Notes under the pieces: generated by a model
Databases searched by the model: none
Seen by the model: the letters and a program-made list of their open reading frames with translations, nothing else
What the model was told of the DNA's origin: nothing
Source: Oscillospiraceae bacterium
GTDB lineage: Bacteria > Bacillota > Clostridia > Saccharofermentanales > Saccharofermentanaceae
Assembly: GCA_902780785.1 (NCBI GenBank)
Contig: CACZGS010000002.1
Coordinates: forward strand, 124,001 to 188,000
Length of the DNA: 64,000 nucleotides
Direction: 5' to 3'
Made by a program: the position numbers and the translations under genes
Shown: piece after piece, positions 17,422 through 27,100 of the stretch
Layout: the number at the start of each line of letters is the position of its first letter
How positions within the stretch are numbered: position 1 is the stretch's first letter

Positions 17422-19139
17422 ATGCAAAGTCTTTAAAGCGTCTTTTCTCATATCTGAAGGGTTCTTCTGGCCTTGTTGTTCTGTCCGTCATTATCGGATT
17501 GTTATTCGGCGGCGTAACGGTTGCTATTCCATATTTTGCGGGAAGAGCCATCGATAATCTCGGTGATATGAATGAGCTTATAAAGTGCATCTGTATCATT
17601 GCGGGACTTATAGTCGTCGCCTCATTATTGCAGTTCGCGCTTATCAGGATGAATAACCGCATTGCGTTCAACATAGGCCAGAACTTAAGGAATGCTACAT
17701 ATTCAAAGATGCACAGGGTAAAGATGTCTTATATCGACAAGACATCTGCAGGAAAGCTCCAGAGCCTTATAATCAGCGATGTTGAGACCGTATCTGACGG
17801 AATGCTCCTGTTCCTCAATCAGTTTGCATCAGGCATCGCGACGATAATCATCACTCTTGTTGTCATGTTCTATATCAACTGGAAGATATCGCTTATCGTC
17901 GTAATCTTTACGCCTGTATCCATCGCCGTATCTACGGCTATCGCCAAGGGTGCGTACAAGTCATTCGCAAAGCAGGCTGAGATCAGATCCAAACAGACTT
18001 CTTTTGTTGCCGAATCCGTTAATAATTTCAGGGAATGCAAGCTCTATAACGTAACTGATTCAAGGATTGCAGGCTTCGATGAGATCAACGGCGAATACCG
18101 CAAGACATCCACGAAGGCTACATTTCTGTCATCTATCAGCAACCCTTCATCAAGATTCGTAAATGCACTTATCTATGCAGGCGTTGTACTTACAGGCTGT
18201 CTTGCCGGTATCGGCGGCACGATAACGGTAGGTGCGTTAACATCGCTCCTGGCTTATGCTAACCAGTTCATGAAGCCTTTTAACGACCTGTCGGCAGTTT
18301 ATACTGAACTTTCAGACAGTTTTGCTTGTCTTGCCAGGGTTTTCGAGTACTTAGACAGCCCTGAGATACCGGATGAACCGGTAAGAGATGATCTTCCTTC
18401 GAAGGACGTTCAGTTCGATATAGAGTTTAAGAATGTCTCATTCTCATATGTTGAGGGCAGACCCGTATTGAAGGATATCTCATTTAAGGTTGGAAGGGGT
18501 GAATCCTTTGCTATCGCAGGGCCTACTGGATGCGGCAAGACGACCCTTATCAATCTTTTGATGCGTTACTATGAGCCTGATTCGGGCGATATCCTTATCA
18601 ACGGCAAATCGATCAAAGATATTCCGAGGTCTGAGCTCAGGCACTATATAGGCTTTGTTTCACAGGATACATGGCTTTCTGACGATACTGTCATGGAGAA
18701 CATCAGGTTCTCCGGAAGCCATATTACTGAAGAACAGGCTGTTGAGGCCAGCAAGAAGGCCGGCTGTGATTCTTTTATCAGAAAATTGCCAAAGCGTTAT
18801 AATGAGTTGTTGGATAACGACAGGGATGACATATCCGAAGGCCAGAAACAGCTCCTGACAATAGCCAGGGCAATGGCTTCAGACCCTTCGATCCTTATCC
18901 TGGACGAAGCTACATCATCCGTTGACGTTGTCACGGAAGACCGTATCCAGAAGGCTGTCAAAAAGCTTCTGAACGGCAGGACAAGTATTATAATTGCGCA
19001 CAGGCTCTCGCAGATCACATCCTGCGACAAGATCGTCGTAATTGACGGCGGCAAGGTCTCAGAGATCGGATCTCACGCTGAGCTTATCGCAAACGGCGGA
19101 TTCTACAGTAAGCTCTATGCTTCGTACATATCCGAATAA
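17418..19139 (+). CDS. ABC exporter half-transporter, catalytic-site subunit
   Basis: A 573-residue fused permease-ATPase and partner of the preceding gene. Six N-terminal membrane helices are followed by an ATPase domain with Walker A GPTGCGKTT (368-376), Walker B ILDE with catalytic Glu497 and switch His528 (IAHRLSQ). Its signature is ISEGQ (472-476) instead of LSGGQ. Paired with the other subunit, this gives one consensus site (this Walker A/B plus the partner's LSGGQ) and one degenerate site. That matches heterodimeric exporters such as TM287/288 and BmrC/BmrD. The overlap with the upstream gene and only 9 nt to murD place it inside the long operon. Confidence 0.93.
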   Translation: MNAKSLKRLFSYLKGSSGLVVLSVIIGLLFGGVTVAIPYFAGRAIDNLGDMNELIKCICIIAGLIVVASLLQFALIRMNNRIAFNIGQNLRNATYSKMHRVKMSYIDKTSAGKLQSLIISDVETVSDGMLLFLNQFASGIATIIITLVVMFYINWKISLIVVIFTPVSIAVSTAIAKGAYKSFAKQAEIRSKQTSFVAESVNNFRECKLYNVTDSRIAGFDEINGEYRKTSTKATFLSSISNPSSRFVNALIYAGVVLTGCLAGIGGTITVGALTSLLAYANQFMKPFNDLSAVYTELSDSFACLARVFEYLDSPEIPDEPVRDDLPSKDVQFDIEFKNVSFSYVEGRPVLKDISFKVGRGESFAIAGPTGCGKTTLINLLMRYYEPDSGDILINGKSIKDIPRSELRHYIGFVSQDTWLSDDTVMENIRFSGSHITEEQAVEASKKAGCDSFIRKLPKRYNELLDNDRDDISEGQKQLLTIARAMASDPSILILDEATSSVDVVTEDRIQKAVKKLLNGRTSIIIAHRLSQITSCDKIVVIDGGKVSEIGSHAELIANGGFYSKLYASYISE

Positions 19140-19148
19140 GGAGTTTTT

Positions 19149-20639
19149 ATGGCTAACTATAAGTTTGAAGAGTTTAAGAACTACATAAAGGGCAGGAAAG
19201 CTGCCGTTATAGGCATCGGGATATCCAATACGCCTCTTATCAAGTGGCTTATCTCACTTGGTGCTGATGTTACGGCATGCGATAAGATGACCGAAGAAGA
19301 TCCGGTATTGAGCAAGAACATCGCTGCTCTGAAAGAGATTTCCACTGATATTAAGTGGTCTTTAGGTGAATCTTACCTGACGCATTTAAGGGACGAGCAC
19401 TATGACATCGTTTTCAAGACTCCGAAAATGCGCTTTGAGACGCCCGAGCTTCAGGCATTAAAGGAAATGGGTTCTATCCTTACTACTGAGATGGAACTCT
19501 TTATGAACCTTTGTCCTGCAGAGACATTTGCCATTACGGGTTCTGACGGTAAGACAACTACCACAACACTAACTGCTGAGATATTAAAGCAGGCAGGCTA
19601 CAAGGTATGGATCGGCGGTAATATCGGAACTCCGCTCCTTGATCGTGTTGCCGAGATAATGCCTGAAGATAAGGTCGTTCTTGAATTGTCTTCATTCCAG
19701 CTTCTCGGAATGAGCACTCCGGCTGATGTTGCGATCGTTACCAACATAACGCCTAACCATCTGGACTTCCATAAGGATTACGACGAATATATCCAGGCTA
19801 AGGTAAATGCGTTCAGAAATCAGGGTCCTGTCGGCAAGGTCGTCCTTAACGCAGGCTGTGATCTGACATATGAGATGAAGGATATCGCAAGGGGCAGGGT
19901 CAAGCTTTTCTCTGCAAACAAGGGAAAGGTCATGAGATCCGATTCGCCTTTGTATCCGAGAGCTTATACCGAAGACGGCAGGCTCATCTACGATGAAAAC
20001 GGCGATAAATACGATATCTGCGGCATGGATGAGATCTTTATCCCGGGCGTGCATAATGTCGAGAATTTCCTTGCTGCAACTTGTGCTGTAATCGACTATG
20101 TTAAGCCTGAAGACATTGCTTATGTGGCAAGGAACTTCAAGGGTGTTCCTCACAGGATCGAGTTTATAAGAGAACTTGACGGTGTAAGATGGTATAACTC
20201 ATCGATCGACACGTCACCGAACCGTTCGCTTAATACCATGAATGCTCTGGCTGCAAGAAACGAGAAGGGTGTCCTTATCTGCGGCGGCGCTGACAAGAAG
20301 TGCCTCTACAGCAAGCTTGGCGACGCGATCCTTAATGTCTGCGACAGGATAATCATCTACGGCTCAAATGCTGATCTCGTAACTGATATCATTGCCAAGG
20401 AAGCTCATGGCCGTAAGTATGAGATATACAGGATCCCTGATAAGGAAGGCGACGTTTATGAGTTCCCGAAGACCCGTGACAACGTTGTTAATGCCTATAA
20501 GGAAGCCATCAACAAGGCTAGAGAGTGGGCAAAACCCGGAGAGATTGTTATTATGTCTTCTATAGGTACGTCCTATGACCATTTCAGACATTTTGAACAC
20601 AGAGGCGACATGTTCAGGGACCTCGTAAATGAACTTTAA
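19149..20639 (+). CDS. murD: UDP-N-acetylmuramoyl-L-alanine:D-glutamate ligase
   Basis: A cytoplasmic Mur ligase adding D-glutamate to UDP-MurNAc-L-Ala in peptidoglycan synthesis. The N-terminal Rossmann-like domain (AAVIGIGISNTPLIKWL) precedes the ATP-binding loop ITGSDGKTTTTT (about residues 128-139) and NITPNHLDFH with the metal/ATP His. The C-terminal domain has NSSIDTSPNRS where E. coli MurD has DSKATN; as far as I recall, clostridial MurDs have a DSIASSP-type segment here. At 496 residues it is longer than the usual 440-460. AAGGAG precedes the ATG. It sits between an ABC exporter and leuA, with uppP downstream also serving peptidoglycan. Confidence 0.9.
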   Translation: MANYKFEEFKNYIKGRKAAVIGIGISNTPLIKWLISLGADVTACDKMTEEDPVLSKNIAALKEISTDIKWSLGESYLTHLRDEHYDIVFKTPKMRFETPELQALKEMGSILTTEMELFMNLCPAETFAITGSDGKTTTTTLTAEILKQAGYKVWIGGNIGTPLLDRVAEIMPEDKVVLELSSFQLLGMSTPADVAIVTNITPNHLDFHKDYDEYIQAKVNAFRNQGPVGKVVLNAGCDLTYEMKDIARGRVKLFSANKGKVMRSDSPLYPRAYTEDGRLIYDENGDKYDICGMDEIFIPGVHNVENFLAATCAVIDYVKPEDIAYVARNFKGVPHRIEFIRELDGVRWYNSSIDTSPNRSLNTMNALAARNEKGVLICGGADKKCLYSKLGDAILNVCDRIIIYGSNADLVTDIIAKEAHGRKYEIYRIPDKEGDVYEFPKTRDNVVNAYKEAINKAREWAKPGEIVIMSSIGTSYDHFRHFEHRGDMFRDLVNEL

Positions 20640-20673
20640 TTGGCTTTAAGCTTCTAGGGTGGAGGAAAGTTTA

Positions 20674-22356
20674 ATGGCTGACATGAATTACCAAAGATAT
20701 AAGGCTCATCCGACAGTTGATCTGCCGGACAGAAAGTGGCCTTCAAACAAGATAACCAAGGCACCTATATGGTGTTCTGTTGACTTAAGAGACGGTAATC
20801 AGGCCCTTGAAGTTCCCATGACTCTGGAAGAGAAGGTCGAATTCTTTGAATATTTATGCTCCATCGGATTTAAAGAGATCGAGATCGGTTTTCCGGCTGC
20901 TTCTGACACGGACTATAACTTCTGCAGACACCTGATCGACAACGATCTGATCCCTTCTGATGTTGCTATTCAGGTATTAACGCAGTCCAGAGAGCACATT
21001 ATCGATAAGACAATGGAAGCCGTAAAGGGCGCTCCTAATGTCATTATCCATCTTTATAATGCGACAAGCACGCTCCACAGAGATGTTGTTTTCGATTTCT
21101 CTTGCGAAGAATGCATTAAGCTTGCTACAGATGGCGCGAAAATGATTATCGACAGGATAGATGAGGATAAGAGCGGCACGAATTTCATCCTCGAGTATTC
21201 TCCTGAGGCATTCTCCGACACGGAACTCGATTTTGCTGTTAAGATCTGTGACAGCGTTCTTGAGATCTGGAAGCCGACACCTGATAAGAAGGTAATTATC
21301 AACCTGCCTGAGACTGTCGAGTACCAGACAGCCAATGTTTATGCGGACCAGATCGAGTATTTCTGCAGTAAGACAAAGTGGAGGGATTCGATAATCGTAT
21401 CGCTCCATACCCATAATGACAGAGGAACGGCCGTAGCCACATCCGAATTCGGACTTATGGCCGGTGCCGACAGAGTTGAAGGCACGTTGTTCGGAAACGG
21501 CGAGAGGACCGGAAATGTTGATCTTATTACTCTTGCGATCAATATGATGATGCTCGGCATTAATCCGGGACTGGATTTTTCCAACATCAATAAGACTATC
21601 GATATCTATGAAGAACTCACCGGCATGAAGGTCGAGCCCAGGCACCCGTGGGCAGGAAAGCTTGTATTTACTGCATTCTCAGGATCACACCAGGATGCAA
21701 TAAATAAGGGCAGAAAGAAGATGGAAGAAAGGGGAGAGACCATTTGGGCAGTCCCGTATCTTCCCATCGACCCTAAGGATGTCGGCAGAGAATATGAGCC
21801 CATCATCCGTATCAATTCCCAGTCCGGCAGGGGCGGGATCGCTTATGTCATGGAAACTTACTTCGGCGTTATATTGCCGAAGCGGTTCCAGCGTGACTTC
21901 CTTGTTGATGTTAAGGCTGCCACTGAGGTTAACGGTACTGAGAATGAACTCTTACCCCAGCAGATCTTCGATCTGTTCGATGACAAATATATCAATGTTT
22001 TAGAGCCTTATGGCCTTAAGAGCTTCTCGGAGCAGCAGGATTCCGATCAGGTATCCACTGTTGAAGCGCTTATCACTGATCATGGTAAGGAAGTTACCAT
22101 CAAGGGTCAGGGTAACGGTCTCTTGGATGCTTTTGTCAGAGGATTCTGCGATTATACGGGCGTCGAGTTCTCGATCTCCAACTATTCAGAGCATGCCATG
22201 AAGTCAGGTTCAGACTCTGCGGCCATTACATACATTGAGATTGCCAATAAGGCCAATAAACAGACCTATATCGGTGCCGGAGTCTCAAGCTCTGTCACAA
22301 AATCTTCCGTTCGTGCCGTAGTTTGCGCATATAACAGAATGATTAATGTGTTATGA
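20674..22356 (+). CDS. leuA: 2-isopropylmalate synthase, long form
   Basis: Condenses acetyl-CoA with 2-oxoisovalerate, the committed step of leucine synthesis. This 560-residue protein is the long form resembling fungal and actinobacterial LeuA. The HMGL-like TIM barrel starts with WCSVDLRDGNQAL (metal Asp, catalytic Arg) and contains LHTHNDRGTAVA (metal His). The C-terminal regulatory domain (about 430-560) would bind leucine for feedback inhibition. The start is ATG 20674, since GTGGAGGAAAG (20659-20669) provides the Shine-Dalgarno; the in-frame GTG 20659 lies inside it. No other leu genes are adjacent, and I see no T-box in the 34-nt gap upstream. Confidence 0.94.
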   Translation: MADMNYQRYKAHPTVDLPDRKWPSNKITKAPIWCSVDLRDGNQALEVPMTLEEKVEFFEYLCSIGFKEIEIGFPAASDTDYNFCRHLIDNDLIPSDVAIQVLTQSREHIIDKTMEAVKGAPNVIIHLYNATSTLHRDVVFDFSCEECIKLATDGAKMIIDRIDEDKSGTNFILEYSPEAFSDTELDFAVKICDSVLEIWKPTPDKKVIINLPETVEYQTANVYADQIEYFCSKTKWRDSIIVSLHTHNDRGTAVATSEFGLMAGADRVEGTLFGNGERTGNVDLITLAINMMMLGINPGLDFSNINKTIDIYEELTGMKVEPRHPWAGKLVFTAFSGSHQDAINKGRKKMEERGETIWAVPYLPIDPKDVGREYEPIIRINSQSGRGGIAYVMETYFGVILPKRFQRDFLVDVKAATEVNGTENELLPQQIFDLFDDKYINVLEPYGLKSFSEQQDSDQVSTVEALITDHGKEVTIKGQGNGLLDAFVRGFCDYTGVEFSISNYSEHAMKSGSDSAAITYIEIANKANKQTYIGAGVSSSVTKSSVRAVVCAYNRMINVL

Positions 22357-22389
22357 TTTTGGGGTTTTAAGGAAAGAGGAGTTAATTAA

Positions 22390-23265
22390 ATGATTTGGGA
22401 TTATTTTGTTGCATTTATATTTGGTGTTGTGGAAGGCATTACGGAATGGCTTCCCGTAAGTTCCACGGGACACATGATCATATTAAATGAGTTCCTGAAG
22501 CTCAATGTCTCACCTGAATTCTATGACCTTTACCTTGTAGTAATCCAGCTCGGCGCCATCCTGGCCGTTGTCGTTATCTTCTGGAAAGAGATCTGGCCTT
22601 TTGGCTTAAAGAATAACGATCATCCGTTCTCAAGGAGCGGTATCGGCAGATATGTAATGAAGGATAAGATCATCCTGTGGCTCAAGATAGCTCTTGCATG
22701 CGTTCCCGCAGCTATCGTAGGCGTTCTTTTCGATGACTGGCTCGACGAGCATCTCTATAACTATTTTGTCGTTGCTATAGCTCTTATCGTATTCGGCGTT
22801 GCTTTTATCGTTGTCGAATACCTTATGAGGAACAGAAATCCCGTTGTTAAGACCGTAAACCAGCTCAACTGGGGTCACGCTCTTGCAATCGGCCTGTTCC
22901 AGCTCTTTGCTGCGATTTTTCCCGGTGCTTCAAGATCAGGTTCCACGATCGTAGGTTCCATTGCTATCGGCATTAAGAGGGAAGCGGCTGCAAAGTTTAC
23001 ATTCTTCCTTGCAATTCCCGTTATGTTCGGCGCAAGCCTACTTAAGATCATTAAGTATGACGGCGGCGTAACCGCTCATGAGGTTGGTCTTCTTTTGGTA
23101 GGTATGGTTACGGCATTCGGCGTCAGCCTTCTTATCATCAAGCAGCTCATGGCATTCATCAGAAAGCATACTTTCTCATGCTTTGGCTGGTACCGTATAG
23201 CCCTTGGAATCCTTGTACTGATCCTCGGTGCCTGCGGCGTTATCGGCGGCGGTACACCGGCTTAA
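22390..23265 (+). CDS. uppP: Undecaprenyl-diphosphate phosphatase
   Basis: A 291-residue integral membrane phosphatase (UppP/BacA family) that recycles undecaprenyl diphosphate to the lipid carrier for peptidoglycan and teichoic acid synthesis; its activity also confers bacitracin resistance. The signature EGITEWLPVSSTGHM (residues 16-30) and the second conserved FPGASRSGSTI (about 177-187) supply the catalytic Glu, His, Ser and Arg. Seven or eight hydrophobic segments are visible. GAGGAG precedes the ATG. It ends the aminopeptidase-to-uppP run; no hairpin terminator is evident in the 98 nt before the next gene. Confidence 0.95.
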   Translation: MIWDYFVAFIFGVVEGITEWLPVSSTGHMIILNEFLKLNVSPEFYDLYLVVIQLGAILAVVVIFWKEIWPFGLKNNDHPFSRSGIGRYVMKDKIILWLKIALACVPAAIVGVLFDDWLDEHLYNYFVVAIALIVFGVAFIVVEYLMRNRNPVVKTVNQLNWGHALAIGLFQLFAAIFPGASRSGSTIVGSIAIGIKREAAAKFTFFLAIPVMFGASLLKIIKYDGGVTAHEVGLLLVGMVTAFGVSLLIIKQLMAFIRKHTFSCFGWYRIALGILVLILGACGVIGGGTPA

Positions 23266-23318
23266 TTTCTGATTGCCCAATAACTCTTTTATTTTTAATA
23301 AGTATATTAGCTTGTTTA

Positions 23319-23327
23319 TGCTATAAT
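23319..23327 (+). promoter_or_regulatory. Extended -10 promoter ahead of the 23364 gene
   Basis: TGCTATAAT is a perfect extended -10 element; no good -35 is seen. Transcription would begin near 23334. That leaves no Shine-Dalgarno for the ATG at 23343 but gives a well-placed AGGAG (23351-23355) for the TTG at 23364. It is likely the promoter for the whole 23.4-33.5 kb gene run. Confidence 0.6.
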
Positions 23328-23363
23328 TCACAATGAATTATTATGCGGACAGGAGATGTCTTT

Positions 23364-24125
23364 TTGCGCAAATATATCTACAACAGCCGTGACGTAGCGG
23401 CTTATTTCAAGTATTTCTCGGTTCCGAGCTATCTTGAAGTGTCATATATGCAGTATATATTCAATCTCGGCAGTAAGGTTCTGGCTGAGCCCCTTACTCA
23501 CGATTTTGAATCTTTTAAGAAGGAAGTCTACAGGGAACTTTATTTCCTGTGGGCAAACGGTTTTGAGAACGAGAAGGCTGATATCTCAAAGATGACCTCT
23601 GAGGGTGAGCTGTCTTTGATCTGCGATCAGGAATGTATCTGCCTTGAGTCATATATGAAGCTTATCTGCCTTCATTTGATCTTTTCGAGCAATCTTCCTT
23701 ATATAACGCTGAATTTTACAGGCCTTATGACACAGCTCGGCATTAAGTGTGACGTATCGCTCTATGAAGCAAACTGCAAGACTGTATGTGATTCTTTGCA
23801 GCTTGAGGTCTTTGATTCCTTCGGAAAGCCTTTTGACTTGTCTCTCGGCATTCCGGATGAGCTCTTAAGAGTATCATTGAGCGCTGAGTTTAAGCAGGGC
23901 CTTGATTCAAGGAACTTCAAGGATGCTTTAAGGTCAGAGCAGATGAACTGGCTCATGGATCTTAAGGATAAGTCCTTTAAGCTCTTCGGATCCATTCCGA
24001 CACGTAAGAAAACAACAAGGAGCCGCTCTTCGGGCTCTTCCAATAAGAACTACAGAAATTCGGGTAATAATAACGTAGTTCATAATCAGGCGCAGCCTAA
24101 GGGCACGCCCAAGACTAACAGATAA
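23364..24125 (+). CDS. Unknown protein with basic low-complexity tail
   Basis: A 253-residue protein I do not recognise. The first 205 residues are a mixed helical, Leu/Phe/Cys-rich domain without membrane spans. The last 40 (from about residue 213) are Arg/Lys/Ser/Asn-rich and disordered (TRSRSSGSSNKNYRNS), as in proteins binding nucleic acid. The start is chosen at TTG 23364: AGGAG lies 8 nt upstream and the predicted transcript begins near 23334. The in-frame ATG 23343 would have a 9-nt leader without a Shine-Dalgarno, although it cannot be excluded (it adds 7 residues). The activase gene follows after 19 nt, and polA lies further downstream. Confidence 0.65.
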   Translation: MRKYIYNSRDVAAYFKYFSVPSYLEVSYMQYIFNLGSKVLAEPLTHDFESFKKEVYRELYFLWANGFENEKADISKMTSEGELSLICDQECICLESYMKLICLHLIFSSNLPYITLNFTGLMTQLGIKCDVSLYEANCKTVCDSLQLEVFDSFGKPFDLSLGIPDELLRVSLSAEFKQGLDSRNFKDALRSEQMNWLMDLKDKSFKLFGSIPTRKKTTRSRSSGSSNKNYRNSGNNNVVHNQAQPKGTPKTNR

Positions 24126-24144
24126 ACCACTTGGAGGGTAAGTG

Positions 24145-27100
24145 ATGGGCAAGGTATACAAGCTTGGTCTTGATATCGGATCTACAACGATCAAAGTCGT
24201 TCTTCTGGACGGCGAGAAGATAATCCACAGCGATTATCAGAGACACCATTCGGATGTTTCAGGTCTTTTGAATGAGCTTTTTGAGGATCTGAACAAGAAA
24301 TTCCCCGGAATCGACGTTGATGTCGTTATCACGGGTTCAGGCGGACTTTCAGTAGCTAACTGGCTCGGCTTTAAGTTCACGCAGGAAGTTATGGCTGAGA
24401 CTCAGGCTATCAAGACATATCACCCTGAGACAGACGTAATCATCGAGCTCGGCGGTGAGGATGCCAAGATCACATACATGCATCCTGTACTCGAGCAGCG
24501 TATGAACGGTACCTGCGCTGGCGGTACAGGTTCTTTCATTGACCAGATGGCTTCACTCCTTCAGACGGACGCCGACGGTCTTAATAACTTTGCTAAAGAT
24601 TACAGATCTCTTTACACGATCGCGAGCCGCTGCGGCGTTTTCGCGAAGTCAGACCTGCAGCCCCTTATCAACGAAGGCGCTGCCAAGGAAGACCTTGCCG
24701 CTTCTATTTACCAGTCAGTTGTTAACCAGACTATCTCTGGTCTTGCATGCGGCAGACCCATCAAGGGTAATGTTACGTTTTTAGGCGGTCCGTTGTTCTT
24801 CAATTCTGAGCTCAGAAATGCTTTCGAGCGCACATTGGAAGGCAAGGTCGATTCATTCTGGATGCCTGAGGAAGCCCAGATCTACGTTGCTTTGGGTGCT
24901 GCATTATCAGCTGACGGCAAGAATCCCGTAAATCTTTCCGACTTGCTCGAAAAGCTTAAGAACAGGGAAGGCTTCGTTCCGGATATCATCAGGATCGATC
25001 CTATCTTCAAGAGCAAGGAAGACAAGAAGGCCTTTGATGACCGTCACATGAAGGATCAGATCCCGGTACTTAATATCAAGGATCAGACAGGTGCTTTATT
25101 CCTCGGTGTTGACGCAGGCTCTACAACCACAAAGGCTGTTGTCATCAACAGAAAGGGCGACCTCGTTTACACATATTACGCAAGCAATAAGGGCAATCCT
25201 GTAATGAGCGCGGTTGCGATCATGAAGGATATCTATTCAAAGATGCCCGACGACTGCTATATCGCTCATTCTTGCGTTACAGGTTACGGTGAGAACATCA
25301 TCAAGGCAGCTTTGAACATTGATGAAGGCGAGATCGAGACGATGGCTCACTTCCAGTCAGCCAAGTTCTTCTGCCCGGATGTTGATTTCATCATTGATAT
25401 CGGCGGCCAGGACATGAAGTGCATGAAGATCAGGAACGGCGTTATCGATTCCATCATGCTCAATGAGGCTTGTTCTTCAGGCTGCGGTTCGTTTATCCAG
25501 ACATTTGCCCAGACTCTGGGCCTTACAACACCTGAGTTTGCTGAAGCGGCTCTGTCTTCCACAAAGCCTGTAGATCTCGGTACACGCTGTACCGTATTCA
25601 TGAACTCAAAAGTTAAGCAGGCACAGAAGGAAGGCGCTTCCGTAGGTGATATCTCTGCTGGCCTTTCATATTCAGTAGTAAGAAACGCGCTCTATAAAGT
25701 TATCAAGATCCGCGATACCGAGCAGCTCGGCAAGAACATCGTTGTTCAGGGCGGTACGTTCCTCAACGACGCTATCCTCCGCTGCTTTGAGCTCGTATCA
25801 GGAAGAGACGTAATAAGACCTAATGTTGCAGGATTGATGGGTGCTTTCGGTGCTGCCCTCATTGCAATGAAGAGAGGCCACGAAGACGGCAGATCCAATG
25901 TCTTAGGCAAGGATGAACTCGATTCATTCAAGATGGATACAGAGAATACACAGTGCCAGGGCTGTACAAACCACTGCCGCCTTACGATCGCTACATTCTC
26001 CAACGGAACAAAGTTCGTATCCGGCAACCGCTGCGAGAGAGGTGAAGACTTAGCGCTCGACAGGGAACCCGCAAGCGATAAGAAGAAGCTTCCGAACCTT
26101 TTCGATTACAAGTATTCAAGAACATTCAGCTACTATAAGCCGTTAAAGCTTGAGGATGCTCCCAGAGGCGAGATCGGAATCCCGCGTGTACTTAACCAGT
26201 ATGAGAATTATCCTTTCTGGTTCACCGTACTTACAAAGCTCGGATTCAGAGTCCTTATTTCCGCAAGATCTTCACATAAGATCTACGAAGGCGGTATGGA
26301 GACGATCCCTTCAGAGTCTGTATGCTATCCTGCAAAGCTTGCACACGGCCATATCGAGAATCTCATAGACAGAGGCATCACGACTATCTTCTATCCTGAT
26401 GTTCCTTATGAGAATATCGAGAACCAGAATTCAAATAACCACTACAATTGTCCTATCGTATGTTCTTATCCTGAGGTTATCAGGAATAATGTCGAGAACC
26501 TTCTCGAAAAGAACATCAGATACTTAAATCCTTTCATGCCTTTGGACAATCTTGATAACGTTGCTCTCCATCTTACAGAGTGCTTCGATTATCTTGGTGT
26601 CTCCGCTGAGGAAGCAAAGCAGGCTGTCCAGGCAGGCGCAGAGGAATACTACAAGTACAAGGAAGACATCAGAAACAAGGGTCAGGAGATCCTTAAGGAG
26701 ATGGAGGAAAAGGGCCTCAAGGGAATCGTTCTTGCTGGCAGACCTTACCACTGCGATCCTGAGATCAACCATGGTATCCCTCAGATGATCAATTCTTTGG
26801 GCCTTGCAGTACTTACTGAAGATTCAGTTGCCAAGCCGGGTGTATTAAAGCGTCCGATCAGAGTCATCGACCAGTGGATGTATCACACAAGACTTTATGA
26901 GGCAGCTGCTTTTGTAATCACAAGACCTGACCTGGAGCTCGTCCAGCTTACGAGCTTCGGCTGCGGCCTTGATGCCGTTACATCTGACCAGGTTCAGGAG
27001 ATCCTTGAGACTTCAGGAAAGCTTTATACACTCCTTAAGATCGACGAAGTAAGCAACCTCGGTGCTGCAAGGATCAGAATGAGATCTCTTGTCGTTGCAA

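Noticed and set aside
20640..20673. T-box or leucine leader peptide before leuA
   Set aside because: The gap from murD is only 34 nt and consists mainly of the ribosome binding site.
20977..21645. A 222-codon minus-strand open frame
   Set aside because: It lies wholly antisense to leuA, has no ribosome binding site, and encodes no recognisable protein.
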